DNA of 64,000 bases from Terripilifer ovatus (GTDB lineage Bacteria; Pseudomonadota; Alphaproteobacteria; Rhizobiales; Beijerinckiaceae): the NCBI GenBank assembly GCA_029222685.1, contig JARHVB010000023.1:186001-250000 (forward strand), in the 5' to 3' direction. The notes below the pieces were generated by a model. It made no database searches, was not told the origin of the DNA, and saw only the letters and a list, made by a program, of their open reading frames with translations. Both the position numbers and the translations under genes were made by a program. Shown one piece after another: positions 23,754-35,135 of the stretch; position 1 is the stretch's first letter; each line of letters starts with the position of its first letter.

Positions 23754-24734
23754 TTATTTGCTCAGGCCCGCGTCGCGCGCGGCCTTGGCATATTTCTCAA
23801 CGTCGGCCTTCATGAATTTTGCATAAGCGTCGCTGCCCTGTTCGCCGATCGTCATGCCGAGCGAATCCAGGCGCGAGACCATCTCGGGATCGCGCAGCAC
23901 GACGGCGACGGCGTCCTGCAGCTTGTCGACGATAGGCTTTGCCAGGCCCGCCGGGCCGAGCAGGCCGATCATGGTGGCGATGTCGAAATTGCCGTAGCCG
24001 AGCTCCGCGAGCGTCGGAATGTCGGGGGTGGCCGGCTGCCGCTTCGCGGTGCTGACCGCGATGCCGCGCAGGGTGCCGAGCCGCATCGGCTCCATTACAT
24101 TGGGAATGCCCGACCAGCCGGCCTGCACCTCGCGGCGCAGCAGCGCATCGACCATCGGGGTGCCGCCGCGATAGGCGACATGTTCGAGATCGATCTTCAT
24201 CTGCGCGGCGAAGACCGCCATGGTCAGATGATGGACGGAGCCGATGCCCGGCGAGCCATAGTTGAATTTCTTCGGCGATTGTTTCGCCGCGGCAATGAAG
24301 GCGGGGAGATCCTTGATGCCGAGTTCGGGGTTGATGACCAGCACGGTGGGCACGCTGGCGAGCGCGCTGATCGGCGTGAAATCCTTCAGCGGATCGTAGG
24401 TGAGGCCGGGCGTTGTCGCGACGCTGATGGCCAGAGAGCCCGAATCGCCCAGAAACAGGACATAACCGTCGGGCGGCGCCTTGGCGGTGGCCTGCGCCGC
24501 GACGACGCCACCGGCACCGGGCAGGTTTTCGACGAAGAAGCTGTTGCCGAGCGCGGCGGTGAGCTTCTGAGCCAGGACGCGGGCGAGGATATCGGGATTG
24601 CCGCCGGGCGCAGCCGGAACCAGCAGCTTGACTGGTTTGGTCGGGTAGGCGGTCTGGGCCGGCGCCATCGGCGCCATCAGAACCAAAGCCGCCAGCCCGA
24701 AAATAGCGCGTGTCATTCCCCAAATGATCGCCAT
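23754..24734 (-). CDS. tripartite tricarboxylate transporter (Bug/TctC) substrate-binding protein
   Basis: A 326-residue exported protein. The frame opens at 24863, but ATG 24734 follows GGGAGGGACAC and begins the signal peptide (AIFGLAALVLMAPMAPAQ). The Bug motifs are KLLVPAAPGGNPDILARVLA, FFVENLPGAGGVVAA and PDGYVLFLGDSG. It lies 14 bases upstream of the MetE-like gene and divergent from a LysR regulator, which probably controls the pair. Ligand unknown; no membrane subunits in the window. Confidence 0.88.
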   Translation of the reverse strand: MAIIWGMTRAIFGLAALVLMAPMAPAQTAYPTKPVKLLVPAAPGGNPDILARVLAQKLTAALGNSFFVENLPGAGGVVAAQATAKAPPDGYVLFLGDSGSLAISVATTPGLTYDPLKDFTPISALASVPTVLVINPELGIKDLPAFIAAAKQSPKKFNYGSPGIGSVHHLTMAVFAAQMKIDLEHVAYRGGTPMVDALLRREVQAGWSGIPNVMEPMRLGTLRGIAVSTAKRQPATPDIPTLAELGYGNFDIATMIGLLGPAGLAKPIVDKLQDAVAVVLRDPEMVSRLDSLGMTIGEQGSDAYAKFMKADVEKYAKAARDAGLSK

Positions 24735-24778
24735 GTGTCCCTCCCATCTCTGCCGGCATCTTTTGATTGACGACACGC

Positions 24779-24813
24779 TTGCGGAAGCCTCAATCTCGCA
24801 ATTCTCTGTTGCG
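24779..24813. promoter_or_regulatory. candidate LysR-family operator
   Basis: CGCAA (24797-24801), seven bases, TTGCG (24809-24813): a perfect dyad. A further direct TTGCG lies at 24779-24783. It sits in the 101-bp spacer between the divergent TTT binding-protein and LysR genes, where LysR regulators normally bind. Confidence 0.5.
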
Positions 24814-24835
24814 TGAAATTCAACAAGGCTGCCGG

Positions 24836-25753
24836 ATGGACCGATTTGCGGTGATGAAGACATTTGTGCGCGCCGGGAATTCCAGGAGCTTCACCCGTGC
24901 CGCCAGCCAGTTGGGCATCTCCCGTTCCCTGGTTACGCGCCACATCGCCCACCTCGAGCAGCGGCTGGGCGTGACATTGTTCAACCGGTCAACGCGCGGG
25001 CTGAACCTGACCGAGGAAGGCGGGGCCTATCTGCAGTCTTGCGAGCGGATATTGTATGATGTGGAGGCGGCCGAGCGTGACCTGTCGCAGGGGCGTGGCA
25101 TGCCGATCGGCACCCTGCGTGTCACGGCGCCGAAATCCTTCGGCCTGATGCAGTTCGGCGAGGCGCTGATCGATTTCGCGATCGCCCAGCCCAAGATCAA
25201 GATTTCCCTGACATTGGGCGACTTCACGTTTCGTCCGCATGATTTCGCCGATGGCGGACAGGATGTCGCGATCCGCACTGTCGGGATCAGCGATTCCTCG
25301 GTCATCGCGCGTCGCATCGGCACCATCCAGCATGTGATGTGTGCCTCGCCTCACTATATTGCCCGTATGGGCGCGCCGGAAAACCTGGCTCAACTGGCTG
25401 AGGCGCCTTGCCTCACCCATACGGCCGCCAATGAGAACGAGCGCCTTTGGACTTTCACGGGACCTGCGGGAGACGTTTCCGTGAAGGTCGATGGTCCCTA
25501 CAGGTCGAACAGCAGCCTGTCGCTCCGGCAGGCCGTGCTGTCGCATCTCGGCATCGGCCTGCTGCCTGCCTATTGCATTGCCGATGACATAAAGTCAGGC
25601 CGGCTGGTGCAGATTTTGCCGGAATTTCAGGCCGTGCCGCAGCCGCTGCTGGTGGTCTATCCGCAGGGGATCGCGGTGCCCGTCAAGGTGCGTGTGTTCG
25701 TCGATTTCCTGGCAAAGTGGTTCGCGCAACGGCCGTTGTGGGCGGGAAATTAA
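24836..25753 (+). CDS. LysR-family transcriptional regulator
   Basis: A 305-residue regulator with the N-terminal helix-turn-helix (FTRAASQLGISRSLVTRHIA, then LEQRLGVTLFNRSTRGLNLTEEG split RLGVTLFNRSTR) and a periplasmic-binding-like effector domain from about 90. ATG 24836 (MDRFAVMKTFVRAG) is the family-typical start although the frame is open to 24767. It probably controls the divergent TTT binding protein and MetE-like gene. The effector is unknown. Confidence 0.9.
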   Translation: MDRFAVMKTFVRAGNSRSFTRAASQLGISRSLVTRHIAHLEQRLGVTLFNRSTRGLNLTEEGGAYLQSCERILYDVEAAERDLSQGRGMPIGTLRVTAPKSFGLMQFGEALIDFAIAQPKIKISLTLGDFTFRPHDFADGGQDVAIRTVGISDSSVIARRIGTIQHVMCASPHYIARMGAPENLAQLAEAPCLTHTAANENERLWTFTGPAGDVSVKVDGPYRSNSSLSLRQAVLSHLGIGLLPAYCIADDIKSGRLVQILPEFQAVPQPLLVVYPQGIAVPVKVRVFVDFLAKWFAQRPLWAGN

Positions 25754-25785
25754 TCGTCGCCTGATGGTTGAAAGGCAGCGATCAA

Positions 25786-25926
25786 TGTCATTCCCGACGC
25801 GCACGCAGTGCGCGAGCGGGAAACCAGGCGTTGCGACAGCCTTGATGCCGGATGTTGGCCGTTTGCAACTTATTGAATCATCAGGTCTGTATCCCCGCTC
25901 GCGCCTGCGGCGCGTCGGGGATGACA
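25786..25926. repeat. REP/BIME-like palindromic element
   Basis: Two complementary arms, 25786-25822 (TGTCATTCCCGACGCGC at its start) and 25890-25926 (ending CGCGTCGGGGATGACA), enclose 67 bases. It fills most of the 193-base gap between the LysR and nasA stops and may terminate both convergent transcripts. Confidence 0.7.
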
Positions 25927-25946
25927 ACGCGCCAACGAGGTCTCGG

Positions 25947-28646
25947 CTAAGCCGCATCGGCAGACGCAAGCGCGGGTTGCCGCGCGTGATCCGTCTCGAT
26001 CAGTTTGCGGATTTCCGGCTTGCAGGAGCCGCAATTGGTGCCGGCCTTGCAGGCCTCGCCGACGGCATCGACCGTTGAGGCACCCGCAGCAATCGTGCCG
26101 GCGATGACGGACGAACGTACGCCGTGGCAGGAGCAGACCACGGGGCTGGTATCGGCGCTCGCGTCGAAATCGCGGCCGGTGAGCAGCGCAAGCCGCTCCG
26201 CATTGTCGGTGACGGCCCTGGCGAAACGCGCGCGCATGAATTCGAAGAAGGCCGTCTCGCGCTGCGGCGCGCAGAACAGCACGGCGGCAATCGAGGTTCC
26301 GTCCATGACGATGCTGCGGAATGTGCCGCTTTGCGTGTCCTCCAGCGCCAGTAATTCTCCGTTCGCCGGCAGGAAATTCGACAGATAGGCATGCACGCCG
26401 GCAGGATCGCGCGGATTGGCGATCAGGGTCGCGGTGCCGCCTTCGACCGGAAGCTGCGCATGGACGAGCCAGGCCGGCAGATCGAGCGGCTCGCGCGTGA
26501 CGAAGAAGGCATAGGAGTTGACGGGCGCGGGCTCGATGGCGACGGGCGTCGCCTTCATCTCGGGCTGGCCGGAGACGGGATCGTAAAAACCCTGCGCCAG
26601 CGCGCCGACTCTGGCGCGGCCGCTGGTCATGTCGTTCCAGTGGATCGGCGCGAAGGCCATGCCGCGCTTCTGTCCCTCGGTGACGACGACTTTCAGGATC
26701 ACCGAGCCATAGTCGCTGCGCAGGCTGGCATAGCCGCCGTCGGTCACGCCGTAGCGCCCGGCGTCATCGGGATGGATTTCGACGAAGGGTTCGGCGATAT
26801 GCAGGGCGAGGCGCTGCGACAGGCCGGTGCGCGCCATCGTGTGCCACTGGTCGCGGATGCGGCCGGTGTTGAGCAGCAGCGGCCGCTCGCGGCTCGGCGC
26901 AGCCTTGAGGCCGGGCGCGTCGATGGCGATAAAGCGCGCCTTGCGGTCGGGCGTGAAGAAATTGCCGTCGGCGAACAGGCGCTCCGCGCCGGCGGCGGCG
27001 CCGGCCGGCATCGGCCACTGGAACGGCGCCATGGCGTCATAGGCCTGTTTGTCGAGACCGGCCTGCGCGCCGATGTCGAAATCGCGCGTGCCGTTGTTCT
27101 CGAATGCCGAGAGGGCCGCATGTTCGGCGAAGATCTCGTGCGGCCCGGCATAGTCGAACGCCGCGCCGAAGCCCATGCGCCTGGCGACCTCGCAGGTCAT
27201 CCACCAGTCGGGTTTCGCTTCGCCGGGCGGCGCGCGGAACGGGCGCTGCCGTGTGATGCGGCGTTCCGAATTGGTGACGGTGCCGTCCTTCTCGCTCCAG
27301 GCGGCGGCAGGCATGATCACGTGGGCGTTCTCGAGAATGCCATCGATGGCGGCATTGGCGTCCGAGACGATCAATAGATCGAGCTTCGCAAGGGCGCGGC
27401 GCACGCGATCGGCGTCCGGCAGGCTGACCGCCGGATTGGTGCACATGATCCACAGCGCCTTGATCCTGCCGCTGCCGACGGCATCGAACATGTCGACGGC
27501 CTTGAGGCCTTCGCGCTGCGCCATCCGCGGCGCGTTCCAGAAACGGCCGACCCGATCGACCTCCGCGTCGGTGAAGCCCATATGCGCGGCAAGCTGGTTG
27601 GCGAGGCCGCCGACTTCGCGGCCGCCCATGGCATTGGGCTGGCCGGTGAGTGAGAACGGCCCGCTGCCGGTCTTGCCGATGCGGCCGGTGGCGAGGTGGC
27701 AGTTGAGGATGGCGTTGACCTTGTCGGTGCCCTGGGCCGACTGGTTGACGCCTTGCGAATAGCAGGTGATCGTGCGCGGCGTCGCAATCCACCAGTCGAT
27801 GAAGGTCCTGAAATCGGGCAGGGGAATGTCGCAGCGGCGCGCCGCCGTTTCCGTGTCCGGCGCAATTTCTCTGGCGCGCTGCAGGGCGGCCTCGAAGCCG
27901 CTGGTATGGGCGGCCATGTAGTCATGCGCGAGAACGGCGCTCTTGCTGATCTCGACGAGAAGGGCTGCAAACAGCACGCTGTCCATGCCCGGTGCGATCG
28001 GCAGGTGCAGGTCGCTGTCGTCCGCGGTCGCCGTTCGCCTGGGGTCGATGGTAACGATGCGCGCGCCGCGCTGGCGGGCGTCCTGCATGCGCTGATGCAG
28101 GACGGGATGGCACCAGGCGGCGTTCGATCCGGTGAGTACGATGAGGTCGGCGAGATCGAGATCGGCATAGGCATTGGGCACGGTGTCGGAGCCGAAGGCA
28201 CGCTTATGGCCGGCGACCGAGGAAGCCATGCACAGGCGCGAATTGGTATCCACGTTTGCTGAGCCGATGAAGCCCTTCATCAGCTTGTTGGCGACGTAAT
28301 AATCCTCGGTCAGCAATTGGCCGGAGAGATAGAAGGCGACGGACTCCGGGCCGTGACGCCTGATGGTCTCTTCCAGTCCGCGCGCGGCTTCGCCGATGGC
28401 GCGATCCCAGGAGGCGCGCACGCCGCGAACGGCGGGATGAAGCAAGCGGCGTGAGAGGCCAAGGGTTTCGCCGAGCGCGGCGCCTTTGACGCAGACGCGA
28501 CCAAAATTCGCCGGATGCTCGGCGTCGCCAGTGACCGTCGCGCCGCCGTCGCCATCAGGCGTGGCGATGATGCCGCAGCCGACGCCGCAATATGGACAAG
28601 TGGTTTTCACGCTGGTTTTGAGGGGTGACGCGCTCGTGGTGCTCAT
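25947..28646 (-). CDS. nasA: assimilatory nitrate reductase catalytic subunit
   Basis: An 899-residue molybdopterin enzyme reducing nitrate to nitrite in the cytoplasm. The N-terminal [4Fe-4S] ligands are Cys17, Cys20, Cys24 (TCPYCGVGCG) and Cys52 (RVCVKG). Mo-bisMGD domains follow, with SNAAWCHPVLHQRMQDAR and CYSQGVNQSAQGTDK (split). The C-terminus carries a BFD-like [2Fe-2S] domain with VVCSCHGVRS and CKAGTNCGSCKPE, which receives electrons. There is no Tat signal, as expected for Nas rather than Nap. It is last in the nrt-nas operon, 7 bases after the flavoprotein gene. Confidence 0.95.
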   Translation of the reverse strand: MSTTSASPLKTSVKTTCPYCGVGCGIIATPDGDGGATVTGDAEHPANFGRVCVKGAALGETLGLSRRLLHPAVRGVRASWDRAIGEAARGLEETIRRHGPESVAFYLSGQLLTEDYYVANKLMKGFIGSANVDTNSRLCMASSVAGHKRAFGSDTVPNAYADLDLADLIVLTGSNAAWCHPVLHQRMQDARQRGARIVTIDPRRTATADDSDLHLPIAPGMDSVLFAALLVEISKSAVLAHDYMAAHTSGFEAALQRAREIAPDTETAARRCDIPLPDFRTFIDWWIATPRTITCYSQGVNQSAQGTDKVNAILNCHLATGRIGKTGSGPFSLTGQPNAMGGREVGGLANQLAAHMGFTDAEVDRVGRFWNAPRMAQREGLKAVDMFDAVGSGRIKALWIMCTNPAVSLPDADRVRRALAKLDLLIVSDANAAIDGILENAHVIMPAAAWSEKDGTVTNSERRITRQRPFRAPPGEAKPDWWMTCEVARRMGFGAAFDYAGPHEIFAEHAALSAFENNGTRDFDIGAQAGLDKQAYDAMAPFQWPMPAGAAAGAERLFADGNFFTPDRKARFIAIDAPGLKAAPSRERPLLLNTGRIRDQWHTMARTGLSQRLALHIAEPFVEIHPDDAGRYGVTDGGYASLRSDYGSVILKVVVTEGQKRGMAFAPIHWNDMTSGRARVGALAQGFYDPVSGQPEMKATPVAIEPAPVNSYAFFVTREPLDLPAWLVHAQLPVEGGTATLIANPRDPAGVHAYLSNFLPANGELLALEDTQSGTFRSIVMDGTSIAAVLFCAPQRETAFFEFMRARFARAVTDNAERLALLTGRDFDASADTSPVVCSCHGVRSSVIAGTIAAGASTVDAVGEACKAGTNCGSCKPEIRKLIETDHARQPALASADAA

Positions 28647-28653
28647 ACGCGGC

Positions 28654-30254
28654 TCAATAGACGTCGGCCTGGAAGCGCTGCGCCTTCTTCAGCGCGGCGA
28701 CCCAGGCGACGGCGTTCTCCGTCGTCATCGCGCCGTGCTGGGTGGCGATGTCGACCAGGGCGCGCTCCACATCCTTGGCCATGCGCTTGGCGTCGCCGCA
28801 GATGTAGAAATGCGCGCCTTCCGCGAACCAGCGCCAGAGATCGGCACCGGTCTCGCGCATGCGGTCCTGCACATAGATCTTCTGGCCGGAATCGCGCGAC
28901 CAGGCCAGGGTCAGCCGCTGCAGCTTGCCGCGTGCGCGCAGATCCTCGAATTCCTCTTCATAGAAGAAATCGCTCTCGCGATGCTGATGGCCGAAGAACA
29001 GCCAGTTCCTGCCCGGCGCATCGGCGGCGGCGCGGTCCTGCAGAAAGGCGCGGAAGGGCGCGACGCCGGTGCCGGGACCGACCATGATAACCGGCGTGTT
29101 GGGGTCGGCCGGCAAGGCGAAAGCATGGGCCTTCTGGATGAAGGCGCCGACAGGCTCGCCGTCCGTGATGCGCTCGCCCAGATAGGTCGAGGCGACGCCG
29201 AGGCGTTCACGCTGGCCGATGCGATAGCGCACCGTGTCGACTGTGAGCGTCAGCAGGGCGGGGTCGAGGCGTGGCGACGAGGAGATGGAATAAAGCCGCG
29301 GCTGCAGCGGATCGAGTGCCTCGACGAAGGCCTCGGCGCCGGGACGCAGGCCGGAGAACTTGTGCAGGGCGCCGAGAATATCGAGACGCTCGAGATCGCC
29401 GTCGGGATCTTCGCCGCTGGCGAGTGCCTGCGCCTTGCGCCGCGTCTCGCCGCCCGACATGTAGGAGAAAAGCTGGAACAGGCTGTCGGGCGCGGGGCCG
29501 AGCGCGCAATCCTCGACCAGGCATCGATGCAGGTCCTTGCCGTTCACCTGCGCATCTGGACGCGCGCCGAGCAAGGCGATGATGGCGTCGGCGAGGCGCG
29601 GATCATTGCGCGGATAGATGCCGAAGGAATCCCCCGGCACATAGGAAAGGCCGCTGCCGGAGAGATCGAACTCGATGTGATAGGTGTGCTTCTCCGACTT
29701 GCCCTTGTTGAGCCGGCGCCGCGACAGATAGGCAACCTGCGCCGGGTTCTCGCGCGAGGGCTCTGCGTTGGCATCCACGATGGCGGGTGCCGCGACCTCG
29801 ACAGCCGGCGCAGCGCCGGCGGCGTCGAGCTCCACCGCCAGCGTCTTGAGCATGCGGAAGGTTTCCTTGCCGCCCGGCGAGCACAGGTTGAGGCGCGGCT
29901 CGCGCTTTTCGGCGACGGCGGCGGAATAGGTGGCGCAGAGATAGCCGCACTGGCCGCAGTCCTGCTGCGCCATGGCGGCGAACATGCGCCGCTGCAGCGG
30001 CTTGCCCTCCGCCAGCTTCATGCGTTCGGCGAGCTCCATGGAGGGATCATGCCAGGGCGCGTCTTCCTCTCCCGCGGCGGTGTCTCCGGCGAGGCGCGCG
30101 GCGTCGCCGGCGTCGAGCGTCGTCACGCCCGACGGATTGTTGCCGGGCGACAGAAGGCCGGCGAAGAAGCCGTTAAGCCAGGAGCGCTGCTCGGCGCTGA
30201 AGGGCGCGTTCTCCGGCAGGATTTCTACGGGCACGGGTGTGGCGGAATGGATTG

Positions 30255-30258
<4 letters not shown>
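28654..30258 (-). CDS. CysJ-like FAD/NADPH flavoprotein with N-terminal Fe-S-type Cys cluster
   Basis: A 534-residue diflavin-reductase relative without a flavodoxin domain. Residues 20-37 (SAEQRSWLNGFFAGLL) resemble the N-terminus of the neighbouring nirA product. Cys101, Cys104, Cys108 (DCGQCGYLCATY) and Cys126 could hold a [4Fe-4S] cluster in place of FMN. The FAD domain shows PQPRLYSISSSPR-like PRLYSISSS, and the NADP domain shows GPGTGVAPFRAF and YICGDAKRM. It overlaps nirA by ATGA. It probably passes NADPH electrons to NirA or NasA (inference). Confidence 0.85.
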
Positions 30259-32038
<1,780 letters not shown>

Positions 32039-32039
<1 letters not shown>

Positions 32040-33265
32040 CACGCCGCCTCCGCGTTCAGGCGTTCGGTATAGGCGCGGCCGAAGACCAGCGCCTGACGTT
32101 GGTCCGACAGATCCTGACCGTCGCGGATGAGATCGCGATACCACAGCGCATCGCCGGTTTCGCCGACAAGGATCGCGCCGGTCATGCGGCCGCCCCGAAA
32201 CACGAGGCGGCGGTAGTGGCATTTCCTGCGGTCTTCGAAGGTCACGCTTTCGCTGCCTGGTGCGCCTTCGACATCCCCGGCGGAGAAGACGCCGACACCG
32301 GAAACCTTCAGATTGGTGGACAGGACCGAGCCGCGGTAGCTGGCCTGGAGATCGCCTGCGAACCGTCTTGCCAGCACATCGGCCTGTTCGTAGCCGGGCT
32401 CGACAAGGCCGTAGACCTGGCCGCGATGTTCCGTGCATTCGCCGATGGCGTGGACATTGCCGACCGACGTGGTGACCTGATCGTCGATCTGGATGCCGCG
32501 GCCGGTTGCGATGGCGCTGCCCTGCGCCAGCGCGGTTTGCGGACGGATGCCGACGGCCATGACGACGAGTTTCGCGGGAGCTCTGGTTCCGTCCTTGAAT
32601 TCGATGCCTTCGGCGTGCGTGTTGCCGTAGATGCACGAGGAGTGCGCGTTCAGCCGCACCTTGATGCGCTTGCGGATGATGGCGTCGCGCAGGAACAGCG
32701 CCGCGCGCGCATCGAGCTGGCGCTCCATGAGCCGCGGCATGACATGGATGAGAGTGACATCGCAGCCGAGCCGCTCCAGGCCGTAAGCGGCTTCGATGCC
32801 GAGCAGGCCGCCGCCGATGACGGCGACCGACGTTCCCGCCTGCGCCACGGCGCGGATTCGCTCGAGGTCGGCGACATCGCGAAAGGTCACGACGCCGTCG
32901 AGCTCCGAGCCCGGCAGCGGCAGGCGGATGGCGCTCGAGCCGGTGGCGAGGACGAGATGGTCGTAAGCGAGCGACCTGCCATCCGAGAGTTCAACGCGAT
33001 TGCCGGCCGGGTCGATGGCGTGGGCCGCAATGCCCGTGCGCAGGTCGATGCCCTGCGCCGCGTACCAGGCACGCTCGCGCAGCTTCACGTCCTCGCCGCT
33101 GACGTCGCCGGCGAGCAGCGCCGAGAGCAGGATGCGATTATAGCCTTCCACCGGCTCGCTGCCGATGGCGGTGACATCGAAGCGGCCGGGCGCCAGGGCG
33201 CTCAGTCTTTCGAGAAAGCGAACCCCCACCATGCCATTGCCGACGACGACAATCTTTTTGCCCAT
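32039..33265 (-). CDS. FAD-dependent NAD(P)H oxidoreductase of nitrate/nitrite assimilation (NasB/NirB-like)
   Basis: A 408-residue pyridine nucleotide-disulfide type oxidoreductase equivalent to the N-terminal FAD/NAD half of NirB or to NasB. FAD motif VVVGNGMVGVRFLERL at the N-terminus, NAD motif VIGGGLLGIEAAYGLERLG near residue 150, and the second FAD motif VGNVHAIGECTEHRG near 270. The bacterioferritin-like and siroheme domains of full NirB are absent, so it would be a separate electron donor subunit. It lies 5 bases after nrtD and overlaps nirA by one base. Confidence 0.88.
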
Positions 33266-33270
33266 GATGC

Positions 33271-34074
33271 TTACGCAGCGATCGTCGGCGCCTTGTGGCG
33301 CGCGTAAAGGAATTCCAGCACGGCAGCACGAGCCTCCGTATAGGCCTTGTTGTTGACCAGTTCGAGGCGGCGGCGCGGACGCTGCAGTTTGACATCGAGG
33401 ATTTCGCCGATGGTGGCCGCCGGGCCGTTGGTCATCATCACCACGCGGTCGGAAAGGAAGATCGCCTCGTCGACGTCATGGGTGATCATCACCATCGTGT
33501 TGCCGAGCTTCATGTGGATTTCCATGATGCTGTCCTGCAGATGGGCTCTGGTCAGCGCATCGAGGGCGCCGAACGGTTCGTCGAGGAGGAGGATCTTCGG
33601 TTCCATCGCCAGCCCACGGGCGATGCCGACACGCTGCTTCATGCCGCCGGAGATTTCCGCCGGGCGCTTGTCCCTGGCGTGCAGCATGTGCACGAGCTGC
33701 AGGTTGTGCTCGATCCAGTCATGCCGTTCGGCGCGGCTCTTCTTGCCGGCAAACACCTTGTTCACGGCGAGCGCAACGTTTTCGTAGACGGTAAGCCAGG
33801 GCAGGAGGCTGTGGTTCTGGAACACGACAGCGCGTTCCGGCCCCGGCGAATTGACTTCGCGCTCCTCGAGGATGACGCCGCCGGTCGTCACCGGCGTCAG
33901 GCCGGCGATGATGTTGAGCAAGGTCGACTTGCCGCAGCCGGAGTGGCCGATGATCGAGACGTATTCGCCTTCGTTGATGATCATGCTGATGTCGCGGAGC
34001 ACCTCCGTCGTCGCCGGGCCGCGCGAAAAGGATTTGCCGATCTGTTCGAGCTTGAGATAGGAATTGTTCGCCAT
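33271..34074 (-). CDS. nrtD: nitrate ABC transporter ATP-binding protein
   Basis: A 267-residue ABC ATPase for nitrate/nitrite uptake. Walker A is GHSGCGKST, the signature is ISGGMKQRVGIARGLA, Walker B is ILLLDEPFGALD and the switch His is in MITHDVDEA. The C-terminus lacks the NrtA-like binding domain that NrtC has, so it is NrtD-like and presumably acts as a homodimer with NrtB. It lies 10 bases after nrtB. Confidence 0.92.
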   Translation of the reverse strand: MANNSYLKLEQIGKSFSRGPATTEVLRDISMIINEGEYVSIIGHSGCGKSTLLNIIAGLTPVTTGGVILEEREVNSPGPERAVVFQNHSLLPWLTVYENVALAVNKVFAGKKSRAERHDWIEHNLQLVHMLHARDKRPAEISGGMKQRVGIARGLAMEPKILLLDEPFGALDALTRAHLQDSIMEIHMKLGNTMVMITHDVDEAIFLSDRVVMMTNGPAATIGEILDVKLQRPRRRLELVNNKAYTEARAAVLEFLYARHKAPTIAA

Positions 34075-34084
34075 ATCGATTTCC

Positions 34085-35008
34085 TCAAGAAGCCTGCACG
34101 CCGCGCGTGACGATAGTGCCTACTGCCGCGACGATCTTGTCGAGCAGGAAGCCGACGATGCCGATGTAGGCCAGCGCTACGATGATGTCGGGCAGGCGCG
34201 ACGAGTTCCAGGCGTCCCAGATGAAGAAGCCGATGCCGATACCGCCGGTAAGCATTTCGGCCGCGACGATGGCAAGCCAGGACAGGCCGATACCGATGCG
34301 CAGGCCGGTGAAGATGTAGGGCGCCGCCGCCGGCACCATGATGCGCCAGAAGAACTCGATGGAATTCAACTGCAGCACCGAGGCGATGTTGCGGTAGTCC
34401 TGCGGGATGTTGCGCACGCCGACGGCTGTGTTGATGATGATCGGCCAGATCGCAGTGATGAAGATCACAAAGATTGCCGATGGCGCGGAATCGCGGAAGG
34501 CGGCGAGCGAGATCGGCAGCCAGGCAAGCGGCGGCACGGTGCGCAGCACCTGGAAGATGGGGTCAAGGCCGCGCATGGCCCAGACGGACTGACCGATGAG
34601 GGCGCCGATCAGAACACCGGAGACGGCGGCAAGACCGAAACCGAAGGCCACTCTCTGCAGGGAGGTGAGAACGCGCCAGCCCAGGCCGATATCCTGTGAT
34701 CCATTCACGAAGAACGGATCGATGATGAGATCTTTCGCTTCGCGCCAGACGGTCAGAGGCGTCGGCAGCGAGGCGCCGGGCCGGCTAAAGGCGAGTTGCC
34801 AGACGATAAGCAACAGGATGAGAACGACGAGCGGCGGTATAACCGCGACGGCGACAGCCTCGAGCTTCTCTCTGGCGACCTGCGCCAGAGGCTTGCCGGA
34901 ACGCAGCGGGATCACGGCGGCCGCGGGTTTTACTGACGCCCGTGCCGGCGTCACGGAGACAGGACCGGCCTGGGCCGATTTGTCACTTTTGAGAATGGTA
35001 AGGGACAA
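34085..35008 (-). CDS. nrtB: nitrate ABC transporter permease
   Basis: A 307-residue inner-membrane permease with about six helices. The cytoplasmic EAA-like loop is visible around VLQLNSIEFFWRIMVPAAAPYIFTGLRIG (split EFFWRIMVPAAAPYI). The N-terminal 40 residues are Ala/Pro-rich and cytoplasmic. The start is TTG 35008, preceded by CGGAGAAACGCA. The hairpin-rich spacer of 127 bases separates it from nrtA, suggesting lower expression than the binding protein. Confidence 0.92.
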   Translation of the reverse strand: MSLTILKSDKSAQAGPVSVTPARASVKPAAAVIPLRSGKPLAQVAREKLEAVAVAVIPPLVVLILLLIVWQLAFSRPGASLPTPLTVWREAKDLIIDPFFVNGSQDIGLGWRVLTSLQRVAFGFGLAAVSGVLIGALIGQSVWAMRGLDPIFQVLRTVPPLAWLPISLAAFRDSAPSAIFVIFITAIWPIIINTAVGVRNIPQDYRNIASVLQLNSIEFFWRIMVPAAAPYIFTGLRIGIGLSWLAIVAAEMLTGGIGIGFFIWDAWNSSRLPDIIVALAYIGIVGFLLDKIVAAVGTIVTRGVQAS

Positions 35009-35056
35009 TGCGTTTCTCCGCAGTCAAATCCGCCGCAAGGCTGGATTATTTCGATG

Positions 35057-35083
35057 ATGCAACGCACGTGTTCGGCGTTGCAT
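35057..35083 (-). repeat. stem-loop 1 in the nrtA-nrtB spacer
   Basis: ATGCAACGC, 9-base loop, GCGTTGCAT: perfect 9-bp arms. With the neighbouring hairpin it occupies most of the spacer between binding-protein and permease genes. Confidence 0.55.
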
Positions 35084-35099
35084 GTCTTTCACCGTAGAT

Positions 35100-35125
35100 T
35101 GGGCCGGCGGATTGCCGCCGGCCCA
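35100..35125 (-). terminator. GC-rich stem-loop 2 in the nrtA-nrtB spacer
   Basis: TGGGCCGGCGG, ATTG, CCGCCGGCCCA: perfect 11-bp arms just after the nrtA stop. No U-run follows on the minus strand, so it is more likely an mRNA 3'-end stabiliser or partial attenuator favouring NrtA than a full terminator. Confidence 0.55.
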
Positions 35126-35135
35126 GCTTGATCGC

